This document shows positions 1 to 6,489 of a DNA stretch of 6,489 bases, piece after piece (positions within the stretch are counted from its first letter, which is position 1; every line of letters starts with the position of its first letter). The stretch is taken from positions 1 through 6,489 of the forward strand of contig SKYW01000073.1 of assembly GCA_007127695.1 (NCBI GenBank), written 5' to 3'. The stretch comes from Balneolales bacterium (GTDB taxonomy: Bacteria > Bacteroidota > Rhodothermia > Balneolales > Natronogracilivirgulaceae). The position numbers were made by a program, and so were the translations under genes. The notes under the pieces were generated by a model. That model saw nothing but the letters and a program-made list of their open reading frames with translations. It had not been told where the DNA came from and did not search any database.

Positions 1-882
1 ATGAATGTCATCTACGCCCAGCTTGAGCTGCTCCTGCCGGATGGTGACAAAAATCCGCATGTCAGGGCCGCACTGGAGCAAACCCGCGAATTGCTTTTGA
101 AAATGCGGAGCGGTTCGCTGGGCGGCTCGTTCCGGCGGGATATCGCGGAGTACAAAAAGACGGTTGACAGGACCGTCACTTCGCTCGCAAAGCAGGCAAA
201 CACCGAAGAGACCCGTGCCGAAATCCGCGATGCGCGTTCCCTGCTTGAGCAGACCTTTTCCATTCTGGATGTCCGGCTGGAAGAACTGTACAAACGTATT
301 GCCCGGGCGGACGAGTGGCTTGAGGTGGATGTGGATGCGTTTCGGGAAGAGTACGAAACCTATTTTAAAACGCAGGAAAAAAACAGCAAGGGAAGATATC
401 GTATCGTTATGGACGCCAGCCAGATGCGCGAAAACGACTACCTCGTCGTCATGGATATGGCAGACGAAAACGGCCGTACCATTGCCATGCCGCTGCTTTT
501 TAAGGATGTGATCCGCGACCTGGTATCCAATGCGCGTAAATACACCCTGCCCGGCGGCACCATACGGTTTGAAATCCGGCAGCAGGACGGCCGGCTTCAC
601 CTGCTTGTATCGGACACCGGCATCGGCATTCCGGAAGAAGAGCTTCCCAGGGTCTTTGAACACGGTTATCGTGCGTCCAATGCCGGTTCCATCCGTACCA
701 TGGGGGGTGGTTTCGGCCTGACAAAGGCGCTGCATGTGGTCCGGAAATATCATGGCGATCTGTGGATAGAATCCGGGCAGGACAACGGCACTACAATATC
801 AATCGAACTTCCCCTGCCGGAATATCTCCGGATACCCAAAAGGGGTGAGCGGCGGACCCGGAAAGATGAAAAAGAAATTTGA
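1..882 (+). CDS. Sensor histidine kinase, C-terminal part (5' end outside window)
   Basis: This is the core of a two-component sensor kinase, which would use ATP to phosphorylate its own histidine and pass the phosphate to a response regulator. A HATPase_c domain fills about residues 165-272 of the visible 293. It shows an N-box (DLVSNARKY, N177), a G1 box (DTGIGIP, from D205), an F-box (VFEHGY, 218-223) and a G2 box (GGGFGL, 235-240). The first residues (MNVIYAQLELL) line up with the part of an H-box that follows the histidine (compare LNAILGYAELL). The ATG at position 1 is therefore probably an internal methionine, with the histidine a few codons upstream of the window; this is inference. 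Residues 20-130 are helical and charged, longer than the usual linker between H-box helices and ATPase. The tail (280-293) is strongly basic and acidic. No membrane segment or sensor domain is visible. The stop lies inside the start region of the next gene, and no cognate regulator is in view. Confidence 0.88.
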   Translation: MNVIYAQLELLLPDGDKNPHVRAALEQTRELLLKMRSGSLGGSFRRDIAEYKKTVDRTVTSLAKQANTEETRAEIRDARSLLEQTFSILDVRLEELYKRIARADEWLEVDVDAFREEYETYFKTQEKNSKGRYRIVMDASQMRENDYLVVMDMADENGRTIAMPLLFKDVIRDLVSNARKYTLPGGTIRFEIRQQDGRLHLLVSDTGIGIPEEELPRVFEHGYRASNAGSIRTMGGGFGLTKALHVVRKYHGDLWIESGQDNGTTISIELPLPEYLRIPKRGERRTRKDEKEI

Positions 883-2035
883 AACGCGCGCCATCCGCGA
901 ACAGGCGGCCCGGTCGGAGCACCGTGAACATTCCGTCCCGGTCTATCTGACATCCAGCTTCGTTTTCGACTCTGCGGAACACGGTCAGGAACTGTTTTCC
1001 GGGGAAACGGATGGAAACATCTACAGCCGCTACAGCAACCCCAACACCGATGAGTTCGTCCGCAAGATCTGCCAGATGGAGGATGCCGAAGACGGGATCG
1101 CCACGGCCTCGGGCATGGCGGCCGTTTTTGTGAGCCTCGCGGGCCTGCTCAACAGCGGCGATCATATCCTGGTGGCACGCGCGGTGTTCGGGTCCACCCA
1201 CCAGATCCTCACGCAGCTCCTCCCCCGCTGGAATATCGCCCACACCTATGTCGACATCGGCAAACCGGAGCAGTGGGAAGCGGCCATCCGTCCCGAGACC
1301 CGCATGCTCTTCCTCGAAACCCCGTCCAACCCCGGCCTGGAGCTGATCGATCTGGATTTTGCCGGGGAGCTGGCCCGCAGGCACAAGCTGATCCTGAACG
1401 TGGACAACTGCTTCGCCACACCGTACTTGCAGCAGCCGGTGCGGTACGGGGCCGACCTGGTCATTCACTCGGCCACCAAGTTCATCGACGGGCAGGGGCG
1501 TACGCTTGGCGGCGTGGTGGCCGGCAAGGCCGAGCTCATAGAGCAGCTTCGGTTTTTTGCCCGGCATACCGGTCCGGCAATGTCGCCTTTCAACGCGTGG
1601 GTGCTGTCAAAAAGCCTGGAGACGCTCGCTGTGCGCATGGACCGCCACTGTGAAAACGCACTGAAACTGGCGGCGTTCCTGGAGCAGCAGCCGGGTATTG
1701 CCCGGGTCAGGTATCCTTTCCTGCCCACCCATCCGCAATACGAAATTGCGCAACGCCAGATGAAACAAGGCGGCGGAGGGGTGCTGGTTTTCGAATTTTC
1801 GGGTGGATTTGATGCCGCCCGCAGCTTCATTGACCGGTTGCAGATGCTTTCCATCTCCTCAAATCTGGGGGATACGCGCTCCATCGTGACACATCCCGCA
1901 TCCACCACCCATTCCAAACTGACCGAAGAAGAGCGCCGGGCGGTGGGCATCGCGCCGGGACTGGTGCGCATCTCGGCGGGACTCGAGCATATCGACGACA
2001 TCATTGGCGATGTCGAGCAGGCCTTGACCGGTTAA
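866..2035 (+). CDS. metZ: O-succinylhomoserine sulfhydrylase (Cys/Met metabolism PLP enzyme)
   Basis: This cytosolic PLP enzyme belongs to the Cys/Met-metabolism (cystathionine gamma-synthase-like) family. The MetZ type condenses O-succinylhomoserine with sulfide to give homocysteine, the direct sulfhydrylation route to methionine. Family motifs are present in order in the 389-residue product: YSRYSNP (53-59, phosphate-binding Tyr/Arg), ASGMAA (81-86), FLETPSNP (149-156), NVDNCFATP (178-186, with D180 for the pyridine nitrogen) and SATKFIDGQGR (202-212, with the PLP lysine K205). The DGQGR extension after the lysine is typical of MetZ and argues against MetB or MetC; O-acetylhomoserine as substrate cannot be excluded. 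I chose the ATG at 866 because GGCGGA at 851-856 is well spaced from it. A GTG at 845 would add seven residues, but its AAAAGG is too close. The start overlaps the kinase gene by 17 bases, so translational coupling is likely. No + strand terminator is visible after the stop. Confidence 0.9.
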   Translation: MKKKFETRAIREQAARSEHREHSVPVYLTSSFVFDSAEHGQELFSGETDGNIYSRYSNPNTDEFVRKICQMEDAEDGIATASGMAAVFVSLAGLLNSGDHILVARAVFGSTHQILTQLLPRWNIAHTYVDIGKPEQWEAAIRPETRMLFLETPSNPGLELIDLDFAGELARRHKLILNVDNCFATPYLQQPVRYGADLVIHSATKFIDGQGRTLGGVVAGKAELIEQLRFFARHTGPAMSPFNAWVLSKSLETLAVRMDRHCENALKLAAFLEQQPGIARVRYPFLPTHPQYEIAQRQMKQGGGGVLVFEFSGGFDAARSFIDRLQMLSISSNLGDTRSIVTHPASTTHSKLTEEERRAVGIAPGLVRISAGLEHIDDIIGDVEQALTG

Positions 2036-2084
2036 CAAAGGCACGTTCCGCGAACCATCTTGCGCAAAACCTGCCTTTTATGCC

Positions 2085-2119
2085 AAAAAAAAGCCTCTGC
2101 AAGTAAAACTCACAGAAGC
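2085..2119 (-). terminator. Rho-independent terminator of the tRNA-Met gene
   Basis: Read on the minus strand, the arm at 2119-2108 (GCTTCTGTGAGT) pairs with the arm at 2104-2093 (ACTTGCAGAGGC) over 12 positions, including three G-T pairs. The loop is three bases, and the hairpin is followed directly by eight T residues (2092-2085). It begins eight bases beyond the tRNA 3' end, which is right for ending that transcript. On the + strand the hairpin is preceded by A's and has no T-run after it, so it should not terminate metZ. Confidence 0.87.
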
Positions 2120-2126
2120 CTCATAG

Positions 2127-2199
<73 letters not shown>

Positions 2200-2207
2200 G
2201 TGTCAAG

Positions 2208-2242
2208 ATTATAAAGGTATGGAAAAAAATTTCCATTGTCAA
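2208..2242 (-). promoter_or_regulatory. Probable promoter of the tRNA-fMet gene
   Basis: Minus-strand TTGACA (2242-2237, preceded by T to give TTTG) lies 17 bases upstream of TACCTTTA (2219-2212). The pair fits the Bacteroidota -33 TTTG / -7 TAnnTTTG pattern except for the last base. A perfect TATAAT overlaps at 2213-2208, but it is 23 bases from TTGACA and would start transcription almost at the mature tRNA 5' end. Using TACCTTTA would leave a leader of about seven bases for RNase P. The spacer holds an inverted repeat, annotated separately. The -35 element is clear; the choice of -10 is inference. Confidence 0.7.
2219..2236. repeat. Inverted repeat in the tRNA promoter spacer
   Basis: ATGGAAA (2219-2225) and TTTCCAT (2230-2236) are perfect inverted copies separated by AAAA. 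The repeat fills the stretch between the -35 element and the TACCTTTA -10 of the tRNA promoter. It could be an operator, a DNA-bending A-tract or chance in AT-rich sequence; no known protein site is recognised. The rest of the gap from 2243 to 2372 is AT-rich and holds no gene that I can support. Confidence 0.4.
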
Positions 2243-2372
2243 ATTATTTAAACGTCGATTTCATACTAAAATCAAAAAAGAAAACGGGCTATTCTTGGTA
2301 CTGAGTGCGGTTTTTGGTAGCTTATGGTTCCAATTTTATTCTGCAAGTCCGCACCACTTAATCATTGGTTTC

Positions 2373-3701
2373 ATGACTCAAAAATCCCTCATTACGCCCG
2401 ATGCTGTGCATTCCACCCTCGGCAAACACATGTTGGCCGACGGTTTCGACATGGTCCTGGATCTCAAAAAAAGCCAGGGACCCTATCTTCACGATGCAAA
2501 AAAAGACCGCAGCTATCTCGATTTCTTTACCTATTTCGCTTCCAATCCGCTGGGTATGAATCACCCGAAAATGGTGGACAATCCGGAATTCCGTGAGAAA
2601 ATCGGTTTCGTGGCCATGCACAACCCGTCGAACTCCGATGTGTATACCACCGAAATGGCGGAATTCGTGGAGACCTTTTCCCGGGTCGGCATCCCCTCCG
2701 ACATGCCGCACGCCTTCTTCGTCGCAGGTGGCGCACTTGCTGTCGAAAATGCGCTGAAAGTGGCCTTTGACTGGAAAGTCCAGAAGAACTTCCACAAGGG
2801 ATATCGCCAGGAGAAAGGTCACAAGGTTCTCCATTTTGATCAGGCCTTCCACGGCCGCTCGGGCTACACCATGTCGCTGACCAACACCGAGCCCAACAAG
2901 GTGGCCCTGTTCCCGAAATTCGACTGGCCGCGTGTGGTGAACCCGAAAATGCACTTCCCCATGGACCAGAAAAACACCGATATGGTGATTGCCATGGAGA
3001 AGAAAGCCATTGCCCAGGCCGAAAGGCACTTCGAAATGCACAAGGACGATATCGCCGCCATCATCATCGAGCCCATCCAGGGTGAGGGAGGCGACAATCA
3101 CTTCCGTCCGGAGTTCCACCAGGCGCTGCGGGACCTTGCCGACAAGCACGAAGCCCTGCTGATCCATGACGAGGTCCAGACCGGCATTGGCCTGACCGGC
3201 AAGTTCTGGGCACATGAACATTACGTAAAACCGGATATCCTCGCATTTGGCAAAAAAGCCCAGGTCTGCGGCATCCTCGCCGGCACCCGCATCGACGACC
3301 TGGAAACCAACGTATTCCGCGTGTCCTCCCGCATCAACTCAACGTGGGGAGGCAATCTGGTGGATATGGTCCGCTTTGGACGCTACCTCGAGATCATCGA
3401 GGAAGACAAGCTGGTGGAAAACGCCGAAAGGACCGGCGCTTATCTCTTGGAAAAGATCCACGAACTGGTGGAAGAGTTTGACGGGGTCTACGGTGCACGC
3501 GGCCGCGGCCTGATGTGCGCTTTTGATTTCGCCGATCCCGGCAAACGTCACGGATTCCTGAAAGCGGCGCATAAAAACGGAATGCTGATGCTGCCGTGCG
3601 GGACACATGCCGTGCGTTTCCGCCCGCCGCTGATCGTCCAGAAAGAGCATGTGGATGAGGGCATCGACATTGCAAGGAAATCCCTTAAGGAAACCCTGTA
3701 A
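2373..3701 (+). CDS. lat: L-lysine 6-transaminase (lysine epsilon-aminotransferase)
   Basis: This class III (fold type I) PLP aminotransferase should move the epsilon-amino group of L-lysine to 2-oxoglutarate, giving allysine (2-aminoadipate semialdehyde, which cyclises) and glutamate. At 442 residues it matches the family length. Visible landmarks are FVAGGALAVENALK (116-129), QAFHGRSGYT (157-166), IIIEPIQGEGGDNHF (230-244), the DEVQTG motif with D266 for the pyridine nitrogen, FGKKAQVCG (292-300) with the Schiff-base lysine at K294 or K295, and SRINSTWGGNL (319-329). FGKK, NSTWGG and IQGEGGD together mark Lat rather than ornithine or GABA aminotransferases. The TTG at 2295 would add 26 hydrophobic residues, so I chose the ATG at 2373; it has no Shine-Dalgarno sequence. 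A weak promoter candidate (TTGGTA at 2295, TAGCTTAT at 2318) lies upstream. The semialdehyde dehydrogenase that often partners Lat is absent here. The gene converges with the SDR gene, with 11 bases between stops and no visible terminator. Confidence 0.9.
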   Translation: MTQKSLITPDAVHSTLGKHMLADGFDMVLDLKKSQGPYLHDAKKDRSYLDFFTYFASNPLGMNHPKMVDNPEFREKIGFVAMHNPSNSDVYTTEMAEFVETFSRVGIPSDMPHAFFVAGGALAVENALKVAFDWKVQKNFHKGYRQEKGHKVLHFDQAFHGRSGYTMSLTNTEPNKVALFPKFDWPRVVNPKMHFPMDQKNTDMVIAMEKKAIAQAERHFEMHKDDIAAIIIEPIQGEGGDNHFRPEFHQALRDLADKHEALLIHDEVQTGIGLTGKFWAHEHYVKPDILAFGKKAQVCGILAGTRIDDLETNVFRVSSRINSTWGGNLVDMVRFGRYLEIIEEDKLVENAERTGAYLLEKIHELVEEFDGVYGARGRGLMCAFDFADPGKRHGFLKAAHKNGMLMLPCGTHAVRFRPPLIVQKEHVDEGIDIARKSLKETL

Positions 3702-3712
3702 ACAGTAATACG

Positions 3713-4432
3713 CTATACCATCTGGTGGGAATCGGGCTGGATGACCATCTCGCTGAGGACACCGGGCGACGGCTGTGTCACGGCATAGTACACGGCCTTT
3801 GCGACCTCTTCAGGTGAAAGCATTTTGTCGGCCTGGACTTTCATATCCACGTCAGGGTTTTCCCAGAATTCGGTTGCCACTCCGCCCAGGTACAGCAGCG
3901 AAAAGCCGATGTTGTGGCGGCGCGTCTCTTCCACCAGGGCCTTGGTGAACCCAGCCACGGCAAACTTGGAAGCGGAATAGACTGATGAATTGCGCATCAC
4001 GTGCTTGCCGAGGATCCCCGGGAACATGATCACCTTGCCGGATTTCTCCGAGATCATATGCCGCAATACGGCCTGCGTGACAATCATGGTGCCAAAGACA
4101 TTGACTTCCAGCACATTTTTGGCTTTCTCCGGGTCCACATCCATGATACCCTGGATCATCCCGGTGCCAAAGGCATTTACGAGCACATCGATGCGGCCCA
4201 GCTCTTTGATCACCGTATCGGTCATCTTGTAGACGGACGACACATCGGTCACGTCAAGATCCACGGCATAGGCATCTCCACCCGATTCGTTGATTTCCGC
4301 GGCAATGGCGTCGGCTTTTTCCCGGTTGCGCGCCGCCAGCACGATTTTTGCTCCGGCTTTGGCAAACAGGCGGGCTGTCGTCGATCCGATGCCACCGGAT
4401 CCGCCCGCAATGAGTACTACTTTGTCGTTCAT
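3713..4432 (-). CDS. Short-chain dehydrogenase/reductase (SDR) with atypical active site
   Basis: This 239-residue protein has the length and layout of a classical SDR, a cytosolic Rossmann-fold NAD(P)H oxidoreductase; the substrate cannot be read from sequence. It shows the cofactor loop GGSGGIG (10-16), AARNR (33-37) after the second strand, whose arginines suggest NADP(H), LDVTD (59-63), NAFG (86-89, in place of the usual NNAG), N111 of the NVFG helix, and the YSASK motif (Y152, K156). The catalytic serine normally 13 residues before the tyrosine is replaced by glycine: the stretch reads MFPGILG where classical members have an ISS-type strand end, and G139 is encoded GGG. GGVATEFW (183-190) takes the place of PGxVxT. 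The ATG at 4432 is the best start because GGSGGIG follows at the usual distance; there is no Shine-Dalgarno sequence. The gap to purL is 299 bases on the same strand, so co-transcription is uncertain. Confidence 0.88.
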   Translation of the reverse strand: MNDKVVLIAGGSGGIGSTTARLFAKAGAKIVLAARNREKADAIAAEINESGGDAYAVDLDVTDVSSVYKMTDTVIKELGRIDVLVNAFGTGMIQGIMDVDPEKAKNVLEVNVFGTMIVTQAVLRHMISEKSGKVIMFPGILGKHVMRNSSVYSASKFAVAGFTKALVEETRRHNIGFSLLYLGGVATEFWENPDVDMKVQADKMLSPEEVAKAVYYAVTQPSPGVLSEMVIQPDSHQMV

Positions 4433-4459
4433 GTGTCAAATGATTTGGGGTGGTTGCCT

Positions 4460-4504
4460 GTGAGCGACTGGCACCGCGATTCCATTCACGATGGATACGC
4501 TCAC
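4460..4504. repeat. Nested inverted repeat upstream of the SDR start
   Basis: GTGAGCG (4460-4466) and CGCTCAC (4498-4504) are perfect inverted copies, extended by CC/GG beyond one mismatch. Between them lies a second inverted pair, TCCAT (4481-4485) and ATGGA (4491-4495), around TCACG. The element ends 27 bases before the SDR start codon. As RNA it would form a two-stage hairpin with a lopsided internal loop, and as DNA it could be an operator. I see no strong promoter in 4433-4557, so which one applies is open. Confidence 0.4.
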
Positions 4505-4555
4505 CGGTTGTTTTGTACCACGTCCCAACACAAGCAGCACCGCATGGGTTCCCAA

Positions 4556-4740
4556 GGCTGCGTGCAACGAAACCAAACCCGACCGGCCTGGCGGCTAAAC
4601 CATACCCGACCGGCCTGCTGGCCGGCTGCACCACACAACACCGACCGGCTTGCCGATCGGTTACATCACACCAGACCAGTCTGCCTGCCGGTTACATCAC
4701 ACCAGACCAGTCTGCCTGCCGGACAGTTATCTCACACCGC
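4556..4740. repeat. Degenerate tandem repeat, about 31-bp unit, about five copies
   Basis: Two identical 31-bp units lie head to tail at 4659-4689 and 4690-4720, each beginning GGTTACATCAC and ending TCTGCCTGCC. Three diverged units precede them: 4556-4592, 4593-4623 and 4624-4658. They share a GG(C/T)T start and a central GACC(G/A)G core at 4581, 4608, 4643, 4674 and 4705. A partial sixth copy (4721-4740) runs into the last codons of purL. The unit length is not a multiple of three and the lengths vary (37, 31, 35, 31, 31), so a coding repeat is unlikely. Units carry different short dyads: CCGGCC/GGCCGG at 4610-4625, CCGACCGG/CCGATCGG with one mismatch at 4641-4660, and CAGAC/GTCTG at 4672-4683 and 4703-4714. 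No T-run follows on the minus strand, so it is not a classical terminator. Confidence 0.8.
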
Positions 4741-6489
4741 CTGCGTCTGCGAGAGGGCGCCGGGAAGCACGCCTTCGTAAATCTCCCGCAAGGTATCCAC
4801 CCGGATGTCGGCAAAATCCTCCACGATGAGGTACTGACCCGCGACGGTACCGAGATGGGTGGCGGGGATGTCCGACCCGGCCAGCGACTCGCGGACTTTC
4901 TCCAGGTTTTCGGGGGCGACGCTCAGCAGGATGCCGGACTGCGACTCGCTGAACAGTTGCTCGGTAGTGCTCTGTCCCGGAAGGTCGAGGGACACGCGGG
5001 CTCCCAGACCGGAGAAGATCGCTTTTTCCATGAGGGCCACGGCGAGTCCGCCATCCGACAGGTCGTGGGCGGATGCGACCCATCCCTTGCGGATCACATC
5101 CAGAACGGCTGTCTGGAGCTTGCATTCAAATTCCAGGTCAAGATCGGGGGCATCGCCTGCCGTGATCCCGTGGATGAACGCCAGATACTCGCTGCCGTCG
5201 ATCCCGATCCGGGGCGCCCCCACATAGAGGATCTCGTCGCCTTCGGCACGGAACCCGGCCCGCGTCGTATGTTTTTCATAATCGTCGATGAGGCCCAGCA
5301 TGCCTATGACCGGCGTCGGGAAAACCGCGCCATGCGGATTCTCGTTGTAAAAGCTTACGTTGCCGCCTGTCACCGGCGTGCCGAACATCTCACAGGCATC
5401 ACCCATGCCGCCGACGGCCTCCTTGAACGTCCAATACACCTCCGGCTTGTAGGGATTGCCAAAATTGAGGCAGTTCGTAATGGCCATGGGCCGTGCACCC
5501 GAGCAGACCACATTGCGCGCCGCTTCGGCCACCGCGATCTGCCCCCCCTTGCGCGGATTCAGGTAGACGTAGCGGCCGTTGCAGTCGGTCGCCACGGCCA
5601 GCGCCTTTTTTGTGCCCTTGATGCGCACCACGCCGGCATCGGATGGACCCGGACCGGTCACCGTGTTGGTCCGCACCATATGGTCGTACTGTTCATACAC
5701 CCATCTTTTGGATGCGATATTCGGTGATTCCAGCAGTTTGAGCATGATGCCCTCGATATCCTCGATATCGATATAGGGCGACAGGTCGGTCGTCCCGGTT
5801 TTTTCCAGGTACTCCGGTTTCTGTGTTTCGCGGATGTAGACGGGGGCGCCGCCGCCCAGTACGAGCGAGTCTGCGGGGATGTCCGCCTTCACGGTGCCGT
5901 TCCGCAGATAAGTCACACGGGCCGTATCCACCACTTCCCCGATCACCACCGCATTCAGGTCCCATTTGCCGAATACATCGATAATCTCCTGTTCGCGTCC
6001 TTTTTCCGCGACGATCAGCATCCGCTCCTGGCTTTCGGAGAGCAGGATCTCATAGGCGCTCATATCCTCCTCGCGCAGCGGCACCTTGTCCAGATCCAGG
6101 CGCATGCCGGTGCCGCTCTTGGCGCTCATCTCGGAGCTGGAGCAGCTGATGCCGGCCGCACCCATATCCTGGATGCCGACCACGGCGCCCGTTTTGAGCG
6201 CCTCCAGGGTCGCCTCCAGCAGCAGCTTTTCGGTGAACGGATCGCCCACCTGCACGCTCGGACGTTTGGCCTCGCTCTCCTCGCTGATCTCCTCGGAGGC
6301 AAAGGTCGCCCCGTGGATGCCATCCCGGCCGGTCGATGCGCCGACGATGATCACCGGATTGCCAATCCCCTCGGCAATGGCCGAGGCGGTTTCCCCATGC
6401 TTCACGATGCCCACGCTCATGGCGTTGACCAGCGGATTGCCCTCGTAGCTTTTGTCGAAGTACACCTCGCCGGCAACCGTCGGCACCCC
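4732..6489 (-). CDS. purL: Phosphoribosylformylglycinamidine synthase subunit PurL (5' end outside window)
   Basis: PurL is the ATP-dependent synthetase subunit of FGAM synthase. It converts FGAR to FGAM in de novo purine synthesis, using ammonia supplied by PurQ with PurS in the small-PurL organisation. The visible 585 codons start in the [12 protein letters not shown] segment, so the first residue called from the cut edge is a valine codon, not a start. Compared with the roughly 740-residue B. subtilis-type PurL, about the first 155-165 residues are missing. Landmarks, counted from that valine, are [14 protein letters not shown] (53-66), GDPFTEKLL (81-89), the glycine-rich [17 protein letters not shown] (104-120), [10 protein letters not shown] (324-333), [10 protein letters not shown] (373-382) and the second-repeat [10 protein letters not shown] (473-482). 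These are the two AIRS-like halves of PurL. The C-terminus after GQYLIVE is short, with no glutaminase domain, so this is the small form needing PurQ and PurS. The stop is followed directly by the tandem repeat. Confidence 0.95.
   Translation of the reverse strand, partial: GVPTVAGEVYFDKSYEGNPLVNAMSVGIVKHGETASAIAEGIGNPVIIVGASTGRDGIHGATFASEEISEESEAKRPSVQVGDPFTEKLLLEATLEALKTGAVVGIQDMGAAGISCSSSEMSAKSGTGMRLDLDKVPLREEDMSAYEILLSESQERMLIVAEKGREQEIIDVFGKWDLNAVVIGEVVDTARVTYLRNGTVKADIPADSLVLGGGAPVYIRETQKPEYLEKTGTTDLSPYIDIEDIEGIMLKLLESPNIASKRWVYEQYDHMVRTNTVTGPGPSDAGVVRIKGTKKALAVATDCNGRYVYLNPRKGGQIAVAEAARNVVCSGARPMAITNCLNFGNPYKPEVYWTFKEAVGGMGDACEMFGTPVTGGNVSFYNENPHGAVFPTPVIGMLGLIDDYEKHTTRAGFRAEGDEILYVGAPRIGIDGSEYLAFIHGITAGDAPDLDLEFECKLQTAVLDVIRKGWVASAHDLSDGGLAVALMEKAIFSGLGARVSLDLPGQSTTEQLFSESQSGILLSVAPENLEKVRESLAGSDIPATHLGTVAGQYLIVEDFADIRVDTLREIYEGVLPGALSQTQAV

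Noticed and set aside
791..1567. Open frame of 258 codons on the - strand opposite metZ
   Set aside because: It is antisense to strongly conserved metZ motifs and has no recognisable domain.
2045..2055. Small hairpin GTTC-CGC-GAAC after metZ as a terminator
   Set aside because: The stem is only four base pairs and no T-run follows on the + strand.
2295..2372. TTG-started N-terminal extension of lat, looking like a hydrophobic leader
   Set aside because: It would add 26 hydrophobic residues in an AT-rich intergenic stretch to a cytosolic enzyme whose family length is already matched from the ATG at 2373.
2358..3221. Open frame of 287 codons on the - strand opposite lat
   Set aside because: It mirrors the codon structure of the lysine aminotransferase gene, and its translation shows no family motif.
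4556..4740. CRISPR array
   Set aside because: The identical units abut with no spacers, unit lengths vary, and no cas gene is present.
4001..4780. + strand frame with repeated peptide from the tandem repeat
   Set aside because: The repeat unit is 31 bp and changes frame at each copy, and the frame is antisense to the SDR gene.
4450..5727. Long open frame (425 codons) on the + strand opposite purL
   Set aside because: It is antisense to a clearly conserved purL, its start lies in the repeat gap, and its translation is low in recognisable motifs and rich in His, Arg and Ala as expected of a shadow frame in GC-rich DNA.

Overview
The window carries five protein-coding genes and one tRNA gene from a bacterial chromosome with GC-rich genes and short AT-rich intergenic patches. 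Three features suggest, but do not prove, a Bacteroidota-like lineage such as Balneolota or Rhodothermota. The start codons of the lysine aminotransferase and SDR genes have no Shine-Dalgarno sequence. The tRNA promoter resembles the Bacteroidota TTTG / TAnnTTTG pattern. The proteins look like core-metabolism types common in that group.

Left part, + strand (1-2035). The window opens inside a sensor histidine kinase gene, probably just after its phosphoacceptor histidine. The kinase overlaps by 17 bases the start of an O-succinylhomoserine sulfhydrylase gene (metZ type, methionine biosynthesis), so the two are probably co-transcribed and translationally coupled. A 337-base gap (2036-2372) follows. 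It holds a minus-strand initiator tRNA-Met with its own promoter and a strong rho-independent terminator. The tRNA has an unusual U1-C72 mismatch at the end of its acceptor stem.

Middle (2373-4432). A lysine 6-aminotransferase gene (+) converges with a short-chain dehydrogenase/reductase (SDR) gene (-), with 11 bases between the stop codons. The SDR keeps the cofactor loop and YxxxK motif, but glycine sits where the family normally has its catalytic serine.

Right part, - strand (4433-6489). The 299-base gap upstream of the SDR start holds a degenerate tandem repeat of about 31 bp, in roughly five units, two of them identical. The units contain dyads of differing sequence. A separate nested inverted repeat lies just upstream of the SDR start. 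The rest is the C-terminal three quarters of purL (FGAM synthase, purine biosynthesis), whose 5' end is outside the window.

The genes belong to different pathways (signalling, methionine, lysine breakdown, purine) and do not form one system. I see no mobile element, CRISPR array, defence cassette or clearly new multi-gene system. The points most worth following are the tandem repeat, the SDR active-site substitution, the tRNA 1-72 mismatch and the kinase-metZ overlap.
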